Under the pieces are notes generated by a model. The model was given only the letters and a program-made list of their open reading frames with translations. It was not told where the DNA came from and ran no database searches. Made by a program: the position numbers and the translations under genes. From CAZAMB01 sp964486335 (GTDB lineage Bacteria; Planctomycetota; Phycisphaerae; UBA1845): 64,000 nt of DNA. The stretch is taken from contig CAZAMB010000014.1 of the NCBI GenBank assembly GCA_964486335.1, positions 62,001-126,000 of the forward strand, written 5' to 3'. Positions 33,820-42,917 of the stretch are shown in pieces (position 1 is the stretch's first letter; the number at the start of each line of letters is the position of its first letter).

Positions 33820-35508
33820 TCACCCAATGCGAGCGACGCGATTCTCCGTGCCGTTCGTTATGAGCAATCCTTCGACGATTTCAAAATTCACAAACCGATC
33901 TCTCAACTTCGGTGAAGGCTCGATCATGCCCGTTCGGCGGTCAAGTTCTGGATCGTCGAGTATCCGAATCCGCTCCTCAATTCGCTGCCGAGCCTCGTCC
34001 GAATACACGTCAATGTTCGAATACAGTCGCTGAAGCAGCAGCAAAGCTTCGCGAAGTCGTTCACGGCTTCCATCGCGTTGCTGTTCAAACGTATGAGCGG
34101 CATCCAGCAAAAATGACTCGGCTTCGTCGAGGTCTTTTTCCGATTGGTTTGGGCGCTGCATGAGAATCGACGCCAGCGCCACCTGTCCCGGCGCGGCCCG
34201 TTCATCCCGTCCCAGCCTGACGAACGTCTGGATCGCGCTGCGAAAAAACGGCTCGGCCTCGGCGTCCCGCCCAAGCTCGTGATACACATCCGCCAACCGA
34301 TGTTCCTTGGTGGCGGCCTCCAGATCCTTCAACATTAACGTCAGCTCGACGCCTGATCGTTGAAACTGCGCTATGCTTGTGAGAGCGAGCGAAGCGACGG
34401 CAATCGACGCGATGATCACCAATCCAATCAAATAGGTCCACCGATGGCGGGCCATCCACTTGCGCGATCGATAGACAAACGTGCTGCGCCGCGCAACGAC
34501 AGGGAGGTTCCGAAGGTATCGATCGACATCCTCCGCCAACGTCGCAGCGCTTTGATAGCGACGATTCACGTCCTTTTCGAGGGCTTTTGCGACGATGGCT
34601 TCAAGGTCGCCGCGCAGCGTCGGATCAATGGAGCCCGCTCGTCGAGGAATCTCCTCGCAAATCACGCGAATCGCTTCCGGTAAAGCCCCGCGCCGCACCA
34701 CGTACGGCAGCTGGTCCGTCAAAAGCTCGTGAAGGATCACGCCGAGGGAGTATACGTCACTGCGCACGTCGGTCGTGCCGCCATCGCCGCGAACCTCTTC
34801 CGGGCTCATGTACGGAAGCGTCCCCATGATCCGACCGACCTCAATCGTCATTGTCGCAGGCGAGCCGTCCGGATCGACGATCCGCGCTAAACCGAAATCC
34901 AGCACCTTCGGTTGTCCATCGTCATCCACGAAGATGTTCGACGGCTTCAGATCGCGGTGAATCACTCCGCGCTGGTGTGCGTGATTGATCGCAAGGCAAA
35001 CTTGATGAAACAATCGAAGTCTCGCCTCACGTGGCACGTCGTGAACGCGCACGTATTCCGTCAGTGGCGCCCCTCGCACGTGCTCCATGGCAAAAAAATG
35101 TTCACCCTGTGTGGTTCGACCGCCCTCGTATACGGCCGCGATCGCCGGATGCCTGAGCCGAGCAAGAGTTTGCGCCTCGCGCTCGAACAATCGAAGCCGG
35201 TAATCGTCGACATGGATTCCCCCACGTATCACTTTGAGGGCCACCAGCCGCCGCGTCGCTTCCTGTTCGGCCTCGTAGACGATCCCCATTCCTCCCTGCC
35301 CGAGTCGTCGCAGGATTTTATAAGGACCGATGGTTTCCGGCAGGATCGGCTCGATGGGGATAGCCGCTTCGGTAACAGCGGAGATTCCCGCGCGAATCGA
35401 CTCCGCACGATCGCGGCACATCGCACAGCTCGCTACATGCTCTGCGACTTCGATCGCATTGCGGTCCAGACCGCTCCAAAGCTCCGAGTCCGTCAAGTGT
35501 TGGTTCAT
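33820..35508 (-). CDS. Ser/Thr protein kinase with anti-sigma-like Zn finger and C-terminal helical repeats
   Basis: 562 residues from ATG 35508. Residues 24-31 form H-x3-C-x2-C, the anti-sigma ZAS-type zinc finger. The kinase domain runs from GPYKILRRLGQGGMG (61-75) through Lys 92, Asp 185 in HRDLKPSN and DFG at 203-205. A transmembrane segment (TYLIGLVIIASIAVASLAL) follows at about residue 360-380, and the extracytoplasmic part has TPR-like helices (ADVYHELGRDAEAEPFFRSAIQTF). It probably phosphorylates Ser/Thr and binds the ECF sigma factor encoded downstream through the zinc finger. This model is inference. Confidence 0.9.
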   Translation of the reverse strand: MNQHLTDSELWSGLDRNAIEVAEHVASCAMCRDRAESIRAGISAVTEAAIPIEPILPETIGPYKILRRLGQGGMGIVYEAEQEATRRLVALKVIRGGIHVDDYRLRLFEREAQTLARLRHPAIAAVYEGGRTTQGEHFFAMEHVRGAPLTEYVRVHDVPREARLRLFHQVCLAINHAHQRGVIHRDLKPSNIFVDDDGQPKVLDFGLARIVDPDGSPATMTIEVGRIMGTLPYMSPEEVRGDGGTTDVRSDVYSLGVILHELLTDQLPYVVRRGALPEAIRVICEEIPRRAGSIDPTLRGDLEAIVAKALEKDVNRRYQSAATLAEDVDRYLRNLPVVARRSTFVYRSRKWMARHRWTYLIGLVIIASIAVASLALTSIAQFQRSGVELTLMLKDLEAATKEHRLADVYHELGRDAEAEPFFRSAIQTFVRLGRDERAAPGQVALASILMQRPNQSEKDLDEAESFLLDAAHTFEQQRDGSRERLREALLLLQRLYSNIDVYSDEARQRIEERIRILDDPELDRRTGMIEPSPKLRDRFVNFEIVEGLLITNGTENRVARIG

Positions 35509-35806
35509 GGCATCCCACCGGCTTGATGACGAACGGCAGCAACGCCCGTGCGATTGCATAAATCTTGATACTCTGCTAACTTGATCTTATCGCTGAAAGG
35601 AACGGCAAAACAAAAAGCCAAAATTTTTTGGATTTTTTTTCCGTCGTTTTGGCGTTTTTTGGATTGTTAAGGGTAGAGCGTCGATTTGAGCCGTGTTTGG
35701 CTCGAATCAAAAGCGGGAAGCTAAAAGTCGCATTTCCGCTTGATATATACTGGGGTTCGCCGGTCGACGGCGTCGTCGATTCGTGCGGCCTTTTGGGAGC
35801 GTTGTC
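35509..35806. other. Divergent promoter region with long A/T tracts
   Basis: 298 bases between the kinase and the prepilin gene. 35606-35665 is unusually AT-rich, with GCCAAAA (35617-35623) and its inverted copy TTTTGGC (35647-35653) flanking T-runs. A possible -10 (TATACT at 35746-35751) lies about 55 bases before the prepilin start, without a good -35. It may contain bent DNA or an attenuator-like hairpin. Confidence 0.5.
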
Positions 35807-36967
35807 ATGAAAACTCGACGTTACAACACAGGTCCAGTTGGGTCGAAAGCGGGCTTTACGCTGATCGAGCTGCTCGTCGTCATTGCAATCATTGCGTTGC
35901 TGATTTCAATTTTGTTGCCGTCACTGGAAGCGGCTCGGCGGCAATCCAAGCTCAGCGCTTGTTTGTCGCACATTAAGAACATCGCCACCAGCAGTCGTGT
36001 TTATGAAGCTGACGACGTGTCCGGCTGGGGTATCCCGGTGCATCCGACCTACGGCCGGCCGCAAGCCGATCCAAATTCCTGGTTTGCTCTTGCCAACAAG
36101 GGCCGGTTTGTCGGCGCTTACGAATGGGGCGGCAAGAGCGGTGTCGGTTGGAGCGATTTTGCCGGCGGTGCGGATGCCATCAACAGCGCTTATGGCACCA
36201 AAGCCGGCTTTGGTCCGGCCACCAGGCCATTGAACGCAGTTTTGTACAAGGGCGGTTTCGCCGACCATTCGGCTTCCGGCACTCGTAGCGTCGGCATGCG
36301 AACAGATACGGAACTGGAGCTGGATCTGTTCAAGTGCCCCGGCGACGACGGTCCGCCGCGCGGCGCGCATTGCCCGGATTGGCTTCGTGAAACCACGCGT
36401 TCGTCGTACGATCATTTTGGCAACAGCTATGCAGCCAACATTTTCATGATTTCCAATTCCGGCGGTGGTCCGATGCACAGCAACTCACCGTATCTGCGGC
36501 CGACCACGCGCGTTCCGACACCCGCCCGTACTCTTTATTATGAAGAGAACATCGGTCGTTGGGCGTGGTCCTGCAAATCGGAGCTTCCGGAATGCGACTT
36601 TGTCGGTCCCGGTGTGGATATCGGCCCGACGAAGTCACTGCGCGGATGGCACGGTCGAGACTGGACGTATAACCGAGCTTTTGTCGATGCACACGCGGAC
36701 ACGCAAAAGATCTACATTCCCGGTACGGAGGATTCGGAAGGATTCGCGAACCACTATCGTAACGAGAAGCTGGGTTCGCTTCCCCAATACCCAGGCAGTG
36801 ATTCGATTCAGCCGCTTGCCGCACTTCAGGAAAACTACCGCTGCATTATCGTTCGCGGCGACGGATGGCAAAAAGACACGATGCCGGCCGATCTGATTCC
36901 GACCGGCCTCACTTGGAGCGGTGGCGGCCGGCCGTCTTACGAAACGTGCGTTACCCCGGCCCAGTGA
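35807..36967 (+). CDS. DUF1559-like prepilin-type surface protein
   Basis: 386 residues from ATG 35807 (frame open eight codons further; GGGAG upstream). The N-terminus KAGFTLIELLVVIAIIALLISILLPSL is a type IV prepilin leader with the G/F cleavage site and N-methylation region (Gly before Phe; Glu at +5). The remainder is a globular domain rich in Gly, Asp and aromatic residues (RTLYYEENIGRWAW and the late FVDAHADTQKIY). It resembles the very numerous type II secretion-like pseudopilins of planctomycetes. A strong terminator follows. Function unknown, probably surface display or secretion-related. Confidence 0.88.
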   Translation: MKTRRYNTGPVGSKAGFTLIELLVVIAIIALLISILLPSLEAARRQSKLSACLSHIKNIATSSRVYEADDVSGWGIPVHPTYGRPQADPNSWFALANKGRFVGAYEWGGKSGVGWSDFAGGADAINSAYGTKAGFGPATRPLNAVLYKGGFADHSASGTRSVGMRTDTELELDLFKCPGDDGPPRGAHCPDWLRETTRSSYDHFGNSYAANIFMISNSGGGPMHSNSPYLRPTTRVPTPARTLYYEENIGRWAWSCKSELPECDFVGPGVDIGPTKSLRGWHGRDWTYNRAFVDAHADTQKIYIPGTEDSEGFANHYRNEKLGSLPQYPGSDSIQPLAALQENYRCIIVRGDGWQKDTMPADLIPTGLTWSGGGRPSYETCVTPAQ

Positions 36968-37043
36968 TTCGAGTTTTCATTGGGCAACGCGGCGATTGGA
37001 CCATTGCCGATTGCCTTGGCTGAGACCATCAACGGAGTTCACC

Positions 37044-37077
37044 GCACCGCCGAGATATTCTCGGCGGTGCGTTTTTG
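37044..37077 (+). terminator. Strong intrinsic terminator after the prepilin gene
   Basis: GCACCGCCGAGA-TAT-TCTCGGCGGTGC is a perfect twelve-pair stem with a three-base loop, followed by GTTTTTG. It lies 77 bases past the prepilin stop and ends that transcript. Confidence 0.95.
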
Positions 37078-37269
37078 TAAATCGACTTTGCTTTGGTCTG
37101 TCGTGGGCCAAGGAGTACACATCTCGTCATCAATGCCCGCTCAATCCATTATCACTCCGAAGCTCGTTGACTTGCGGAGAGTATGGTGGGACATCGCAGA
37201 GTATTCGGCGAGCCGAGCACTCTCCAGAGAAACACAGCTGTCGGATAGAAACGAGCTTTCCAGGATCGG

Positions 37270-37767
37270 ATGATGCCTTTGAATCGCAGTCATCCTCGGA
37301 ATCAGCGAGTCTTGGACGCCTTCCGACACTTTCTTCGCATGCGCCGAATCCGGTTTACGTCCGCGAGAATGGCCGTACTGAACGCCGTGCTGTCGCTTGA
37401 CGGTCATTTCGACGCCCTGCGGATCATTGATCGACTTTCGAGCAGCAAGCGCGCCATTGGCAAGGCCACAGTGTACCGTACGCTCCCGCTCCTCGTGGAT
37501 TGCGGCATTCTGAAACAGATGCGATTCGACGGCGTGCAGACTTGCTATGAAATCGGATTCGGCGAAGAACCTCATGACCATCTCGTCTGCCGGCGATGTC
37601 AACGGATTGTCGAGTTCTCGCTCAAAGAGATGCGGAACATTCGCAATCGCGTCGGCAGGTTGCATCAATTCCATGTCATCAGCCATCGCTTGCAGCTCTC
37701 CGGTTTGTGCTGGGCGTGTGCCCATGCCTGTCCGGTCGGCGGCCTGCAAATCGGGAAAGCCAGGTGA
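37270..37767 (+). CDS. Fur-family metal-responsive repressor
   Basis: 165 residues. The winged helix is RRIRFTSARMAVLNAVLSLDGHFDALRIIDRLSSSKRAIGKATVYRTLPLLVDCGILKQM, the standard Fur fold with the ATVYR recognition helix. The C-terminal part has HDHLVCRRC (a metal/structural site) and a second Cys pair in CWACAHAC, which would be the structural zinc site. The metal could be iron, zinc, manganese or peroxide-sensing iron; the sequence does not decide. The start could also be ATG 37273. It is followed by cdsA in the same direction. Confidence 0.9.
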   Translation: MMPLNRSHPRNQRVLDAFRHFLRMRRIRFTSARMAVLNAVLSLDGHFDALRIIDRLSSSKRAIGKATVYRTLPLLVDCGILKQMRFDGVQTCYEIGFGEEPHDHLVCRRCQRIVEFSLKEMRNIRNRVGRLHQFHVISHRLQLSGLCWACAHACPVGGLQIGKAR

Positions 37768-37899
37768 CTTTCGCATTGCGATTCTCGCCGACACGCGCCC
37801 AATCCACGCTGGAACGAAACACTGTGCACGCGATCGATCATTGGACACGATGTTGCTCGGCCGTTATGTTTCCACCGCGACTCGGAGCCAAACCCAACG

Positions 37900-38919
37900 A
37901 TGAGCGTCAACCCTCGGATCATGATTCAGCGCACATTGTTCGGCGCGCTGGCCATTCTTTTCCTGCTGGTTGTTTTCCAGACGGACCGGGCGTTGGGGCA
38001 GCTGGCGACGACGTGGTCCGGCCCCCTGGGCGAACTGGCTCGCCGCGGCAGCACCGTTCCGTTGCTCTTCATCCTCGTGTTCGTTTTCGGGACGATGGAA
38101 ATGACCCGGTTGCTGCGCGCGCGAGGTGTTCGACCGTTTTCCATGTTCGCGCTACTGATGATTGTCATCCTGCTGATACTGCCTTGGTGGTCACCGGCCG
38201 GGCTGCTCGGCTCGGGACTGGCGGAGCGTGAAGGGTTGTTCTGGCCGTTGGCCGGCGTTTTGTGTTCGATACTCGGCATCGGAACGCTGTGTGTGTTGCG
38301 CAACAATCCCGCTGAGTCGATTAGAGACGGCGGGGCAACACTTCTTATGGTTCTGTACCTTGGGTTTCTTGGCTCTTTTGGCTTACAGATGTCGTGCGGT
38401 TTGGACGTGCCACGACACCAGGCCGTCTGGATTCTGCTCATTGTCATCCTGATCACAAAGTCCTCGGATATTGGTGCTTACTTTGTCGGGTCGTTGCTGG
38501 GACGCCACAAGCTGATCCCAAAGGTCAGTCCCGGCAAGTCAGTGGAAGGCGCTATTGGCGGGCTGATTTTCAGCGGCCTGGTCGCGGTGCTCTTTGCTCA
38601 CTCGCACCGTCTTTATGAACTCGGTAGCAAGGCGACTGGGCCACTCGAAACCATTGCCGAAGAAATTTCCGGCGCCCTGGGAGGTGTCTTTCAAGCGAAT
38701 ACAGCGGGCCTTTATAAGGCGTTTGTTCTCGGGATGGCACTTTCAATAGCCGCCCAAATCGGAGATTTATTCGAATCTTGCTTCAAGAGGGACGCCGGTA
38801 TTAAAGATTCGGGGTCGGTCATGCCGCATTATGGGGGGATTCTCGACTTGATTGACAGCCCAGTGTACGCCATGCCTGTCGCCTGGTTTGTACTCACTTG
38901 GGTTTGGAAACCGTACTAG
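37900..38919 (+). CDS. cdsA: Phosphatidate cytidylyltransferase CdsA
   Basis: 339 residues with about eight hydrophobic segments. The family signature lies near the end: KSSDIGAYFVGSLLGRHKLIPKVSPGKSVEGAIGG and, later, SIAAQIGDLFESCFKRDAGIKDSGSVMPHYGGILDLIDSP (the signature with the conserved Lys-Arg-Asp and Asp pair). It makes CDP-diacylglycerol from phosphatidic acid and CTP in the cytoplasmic membrane. Housekeeping; its neighbours phoH, pgpH and ybeY follow in order. Confidence 0.93.
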   Translation: MSVNPRIMIQRTLFGALAILFLLVVFQTDRALGQLATTWSGPLGELARRGSTVPLLFILVFVFGTMEMTRLLRARGVRPFSMFALLMIVILLILPWWSPAGLLGSGLAEREGLFWPLAGVLCSILGIGTLCVLRNNPAESIRDGGATLLMVLYLGFLGSFGLQMSCGLDVPRHQAVWILLIVILITKSSDIGAYFVGSLLGRHKLIPKVSPGKSVEGAIGGLIFSGLVAVLFAHSHRLYELGSKATGPLETIAEEISGALGGVFQANTAGLYKAFVLGMALSIAAQIGDLFESCFKRDAGIKDSGSVMPHYGGILDLIDSPVYAMPVAWFVLTWVWKPY

Positions 38920-39013
38920 AATCGAGTAAGACTATGCGAGCGACTGGGCGGAGAATTCGTCCAGCGTTCTTTTGCGGGTCGGCCCGAAAAAGTGATCGAC
39001 CCGGTGGCTGCCG

Positions 39014-39964
39014 TTGGAACTAACGATACCCATCAACGATCCTCCGCGACGCGGCGCGCTGTACGGAACAGCCGATCGCAATCTTCGCTTGATTCGCGCG
39101 GCCTTCAACGTGCGTATTTCGGCTCGGGACGGGACGGTTCATCTGAGCGGCACGCAAGAAGGCGTGCGGCAGGCGGCTCACGTCATTGACGAATTGCAGC
39201 GTCTGCTCGAACATCATCCGGATATCTCCGAGGAGATGCTCCAGGACCTCGTGTCGCAAGCGCAATGGAACCGCCGCGCGCCCGCGGGAGACGGACTTGA
39301 GGTCTTTGTGTCGTCCGCGCCGATCGCGCCTCGAGGTGAAGGTCAACGTCGATACGTCCAGGCGATGCTTGAGAACGACTTGACGTTTTGCCTTGGCCCG
39401 GCGGGGACGGGCAAGACTTACCTGGCGGTCGCGGTGGCGGTCTCGCTTCTCAAGCAACACAAGATCAAGCGGATTGTCTTGGCGCGTCCGGCGGTCGAAG
39501 CGGGAGAGAAGCTGGGCTATCTGCCGGGCGATTTGCAAGCCAAGGTGAACCCGTACCTGCGTCCGCTTTGGGACGCGATGCACGATATGGTCCCTTACGA
39601 GCAGGTAAAGCGGTTCCTTCAGAACGACGTACTGGAGGTCGTTCCACTGGCATTCATGCGCGGTCGGACTTTGAATCAGTCGGCGATTATTCTTGATGAA
39701 GCGCAGAACTGCACGGTGTCGCAAATGCTGATGTTTCTTACGCGATTAGGGCAGGGCAGCAAGATGATCGTGACCGGGGACGACAGTCAGAGCGATCTCC
39801 CGGGCGGATCGGCGGTCGGGTTGACGGACGCTATCCGCCGCATTGAGGGTGTGGCGAGTGTTGGAATGGTCCGAATGGACAAGACCGACATTGTTCGCCA
39901 TCCGTTGGTACAACATATCGTGGAGGCTTACGGACGGAACGGAACTTCCGCCATGTCGGGCTGA
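39014..39964 (+). CDS. PhoH-family ATPase (YbeZ)
   Basis: 316 residues from TTG 39014. A GxxG-like N-terminal region (RAAFNVRISARDGTVHLSG) precedes the PhoH ATPase: Walker A GPAGTGKTYLAVAVAV (about residue 130), and Walker B IILDEAQNCTVSQM. This is YbeZ, which usually sits with ybeY, as here (pgpH lies between). PhoH proteins are linked to ribosome and RNA maturation. The TTG start is uncertain; nothing better is in frame. Confidence 0.9.
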   Translation: MELTIPINDPPRRGALYGTADRNLRLIRAAFNVRISARDGTVHLSGTQEGVRQAAHVIDELQRLLEHHPDISEEMLQDLVSQAQWNRRAPAGDGLEVFVSSAPIAPRGEGQRRYVQAMLENDLTFCLGPAGTGKTYLAVAVAVSLLKQHKIKRIVLARPAVEAGEKLGYLPGDLQAKVNPYLRPLWDAMHDMVPYEQVKRFLQNDVLEVVPLAFMRGRTLNQSAIILDEAQNCTVSQMLMFLTRLGQGSKMIVTGDDSQSDLPGGSAVGLTDAIRRIEGVASVGMVRMDKTDIVRHPLVQHIVEAYGRNGTSAMSG

Positions 39965-40014
39965 CGGCCTGATCGCGGGATCCTGATCTACGTCGACCGT
40001 TCTATACACATACC

Positions 40015-42339
40015 ATGGCAGGTTTCCTATTCAAGCGAGGATCACGCGAGCGACAACTTCGTGAACAGCGTGCCCGGACATCGTTGGCGACCCGAGTCAG
40101 TCCATGGCGTCGGGCGTTTTGTTGGTCGACGATGGCTGGAGCGATTCTGACCGCCGGCACGATCACCATTGCATTACTCGGAGGGGATGGACTGGATTAT
40201 GCGATCGGGCAGCGGATCGACCAACCGGTTTACGCCAAAGTTGCCTTCCAGGTTCCCGACACAAAACGAACGGCCGCTGAGCGCGAGGCGGCCCGAGCGA
40301 AAGTCCCGAGTTACTACGCGCTGAACAATCCGGCGTTGACGTATGATCGAATCCGCACCGATTTGATGCGAATGTATCAAATCGCCGCCGACAAGCCGAC
40401 GTTTGAAGAGTTTGGCCAGGAAATGGAGTCGTTGAAATGGCCGGCCGATCGTGGCGCCTACGAACGATTGCGTGAATTGGCGGAGCTCTCCGGCGACGCG
40501 GGTCGTACGCGGATTCAAGAAATGATCGGTAAGCTTCCATTGGAAAGCCAATACGTGGTGGCGGAGCTGCTTCGAGAAAACCGCCAGCCACCAAGCACGG
40601 TGGACCATATCCTACTCGACACTCGTAACGGAGAACCGATTCAGGTTCAAAATAAAGAACTCGTTCAATGGGGCAGCCCCCAGGGAGTGGAAGGCGTCGC
40701 GGCGCATGTCGCCCGGCGGCTGGACGAGCCGAGACTGCGAAGCACGGCGGAGGCCATTATTATCGGCGTGCTTCACGAACAGCCGACCATCCTGTTTGAT
40801 CGCGAGCGAACGGTGGCGGCCATGAAAAAGGCCGAGGAGTCCACACCGGAGGCAATGACGAGCTACGAAGCCGGCAAGCCGTTTGTCAACCCGGGTTTCC
40901 TCGATCCGGAGGGGTATGAGCTTCTTCGGGTTCACCAAAATGCCTATGGCAAGTTTCTGACCCAAGACTCCGTCGAAGCCGAAAACCTCCGACAGGAACG
41001 TCTTCTGCAACAGGTGGGGCTCGGCGTGCTTATCGGGGCGATGACGATCGGACTGCTCGGATATACCGGCGTGTACGAAAGTCGCATTCTCCGGGCTCCC
41101 GGCGCGACGATACGCTTTGGCATTGTTGTCCTCGGCGCACTTGGCATCGCGCGACTGCTGGACGTGAACTGGCCTCAATACCCGGAGTTGACTCTCGCGC
41201 CGTGTCTCGCCGCCGGCGGCACGCTGGCGATCGCCCATCCACGCCGATTCGCCATGGGAGCGACGTGCATTCTCGCCGTAATCACGCGGACGATGCTGCA
41301 GACGCATCTGGGCATCCTGCTCATGTTGCTCAGCGGCGTCGTGGTGGCGGTTTACCAAATGGACGAGATTCGTACTCGAGCCAAGCTGCCCATGATGGGA
41401 CTGGCCGCCGGTCTGGCAGCGGTGGTGGTGTCGGCGGCCGGAAGCCTGATGGCCGGACAGGAACTCGACTTTATGACGCGCCATGCCGGCTGGGCCGGTG
41501 GTGCAGCGTTGTTGGCTGCTTTCACGCTGTCGGGCATACTGCCATTCCTGGAACGAGTCTTCCGGGTCGCGACGTCGCTGACGCTGCTGGAATGGCGCGA
41601 TCCGACGAGGCCGCTGCTTCAACTGCTGGCGCGCGAAGCACCCGGCACCTACAACCATAGCCTGGTGCTCGGAACGTTGGCCGAAGCCGCCTGCGAACGG
41701 ATCGGCGCAAATGGACTTCTGGCACAAGTGGGCGCGCTGTATCACGACGTCGGCAAGATTCACCGGGCGTCTTACTTTGCGGAAAACCAGGAAGGGCGTA
41801 TCAGCCGCCACGACAATTTACCACCGACGATGAGCCTGCTGATCATCCTTGGGCATGTGAAGGACGGTCTGGAAATGGCGCGGCAATACCACTTGCCGCC
41901 GGTGCTTCACCCGTTTATCGCGGAGCATCACGGCACGACCGTTGTCCGCTATTTTCACCATCGGGCGGCCGAGAAGCAGCCTCAGGTGGCGACCGGGCGG
42001 CACGACCGCGAGGTTTCCGAGGCGGATTTTCGATATGGCGGTCCCAAGCCGCGATCCAAGGAAACGGCGGTGCTGATGCTGTGCGACAGTGTGGAAGGCG
42101 CGGTTCGATCGCTGCACGAGCCGACGGTCGGCCGCGTCGAAGGCACGGTTCATCAGATTGTGATGGATCGCCTCAACGACGGGCAGTTTGACGATTGCGA
42201 TATCACGATGCGTGAGCTTCGACTGGTTGAAGAATCGCTGGTCAAAACGCTTTGCGGCATCTATCATGGCCGCGTCGCTTATCCCAAGGCGCGCAAGAAC
42301 GCCGACGAAATCGCCGTTCCCGCTCGAATGAGCGTCTAA
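40015..42339 (+). CDS. pgpH: PgpH-like HD-domain phosphodiesterase with 7TM receptor
   Basis: 774 residues. A first membrane segment, an extracytoplasmic domain of about 300 residues (7TMR-HDED type), seven hydrophobic segments between about residues 330 and 530, then an HD domain with the metal-binding H576D577 in GALYHDVGKIHR and a later HHGTTVVRYFHHRA. PgpH hydrolyses cyclic di-AMP, the usual function of this architecture in Gram-positive bacteria; in planctomycetes it is presumed. It lies between phoH and ybeY, a conserved order (phoH-pgpH-ybeY). Confidence is high for architecture. Confidence 0.88.
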   Translation: MAGFLFKRGSRERQLREQRARTSLATRVSPWRRAFCWSTMAGAILTAGTITIALLGGDGLDYAIGQRIDQPVYAKVAFQVPDTKRTAAEREAARAKVPSYYALNNPALTYDRIRTDLMRMYQIAADKPTFEEFGQEMESLKWPADRGAYERLRELAELSGDAGRTRIQEMIGKLPLESQYVVAELLRENRQPPSTVDHILLDTRNGEPIQVQNKELVQWGSPQGVEGVAAHVARRLDEPRLRSTAEAIIIGVLHEQPTILFDRERTVAAMKKAEESTPEAMTSYEAGKPFVNPGFLDPEGYELLRVHQNAYGKFLTQDSVEAENLRQERLLQQVGLGVLIGAMTIGLLGYTGVYESRILRAPGATIRFGIVVLGALGIARLLDVNWPQYPELTLAPCLAAGGTLAIAHPRRFAMGATCILAVITRTMLQTHLGILLMLLSGVVVAVYQMDEIRTRAKLPMMGLAAGLAAVVVSAAGSLMAGQELDFMTRHAGWAGGAALLAAFTLSGILPFLERVFRVATSLTLLEWRDPTRPLLQLLAREAPGTYNHSLVLGTLAEAACERIGANGLLAQVGALYHDVGKIHRASYFAENQEGRISRHDNLPPTMSLLIILGHVKDGLEMARQYHLPPVLHPFIAEHHGTTVVRYFHHRAAEKQPQVATGRHDREVSEADFRYGGPKPRSKETAVLMLCDSVEGAVRSLHEPTVGRVEGTVHQIVMDRLNDGQFDDCDITMRELRLVEESLVKTLCGIYHGRVAYPKARKNADEIAVPARMSV

Positions 42340-42375
42340 TCACGACATTGGTCGGGTTGGTAATCGCCGCGAATC

Positions 42376-42888
42376 ATGAACGACGACTCAGACCTTGACA
42401 TTGCGATCCAGCAGCGCTCCGCCTTCGATTCGGTCGACACCTCGTTGCTCAGCGACGTCGTGCGCGCGACGCTTCGACGCCGTGGAGTCGGTCGAGCCGT
42501 CATCGGGCTGGCGGTGGTCGATGACGCTGAGATCGCGAAGTTGCATCGTCAACATCTTGGAATTGAGGGTCCAACGGACGTGTTGACGTTTGACCTCCGC
42601 GAACAAGGTGACCATCCGACGATCGAAGCCGATATCGTCATTTCCGCTGAAACGGCCCGCCGGGAAGCACATGCACGCGGGCACGACGAGCGTGCCGAAC
42701 TCGCACTGTATGCGGTTCACGGTCTGCTTCATCTGCTTGGATTTGATGACCATGATGCCGAGGATGCTCGACTCATGCACATCGAAGAAGACGACATTCT
42801 GAGCGCCGCCGGGCTTGGCCGCGTATTCGGCCGAGCGGACGAGGCAAGTGGCGGACTAGGGCGTTCGCAGGGAGGATCGCACCGTTAG
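42376..42888 (+). CDS. ybeY: Endoribonuclease YbeY
   Basis: 170 residues. The metal-binding motif is HGLLHLLGFDDH (residues 115-126; three His, one Asp more than in the usual HGxLHLxGxDH), preceded by LADVVIS-like IEADIVISAETARREA. YbeY takes part in 16S rRNA maturation and ribosome quality control. It is directly downstream of pgpH and before the CorC-like gene, the common order in bacteria. The C-terminal 35 residues (after HIEEDDIL) are variable and Gly/Ser-rich. Confidence 0.92.
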   Translation: MNDDSDLDIAIQQRSAFDSVDTSLLSDVVRATLRRRGVGRAVIGLAVVDDAEIAKLHRQHLGIEGPTDVLTFDLREQGDHPTIEADIVISAETARREAHARGHDERAELALYAVHGLLHLLGFDDHDAEDARLMHIEEDDILSAAGLGRVFGRADEASGGLGRSQGGSHR

Positions 42889-42917
42889 GCTAGCAATAGC
42901 CGGAGCCGTAGAGAATC

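Noticed and set aside
40612..41811. Long minus-strand frame inside pgpH
   Set aside because: Shadow of a gene with a complete HD architecture.
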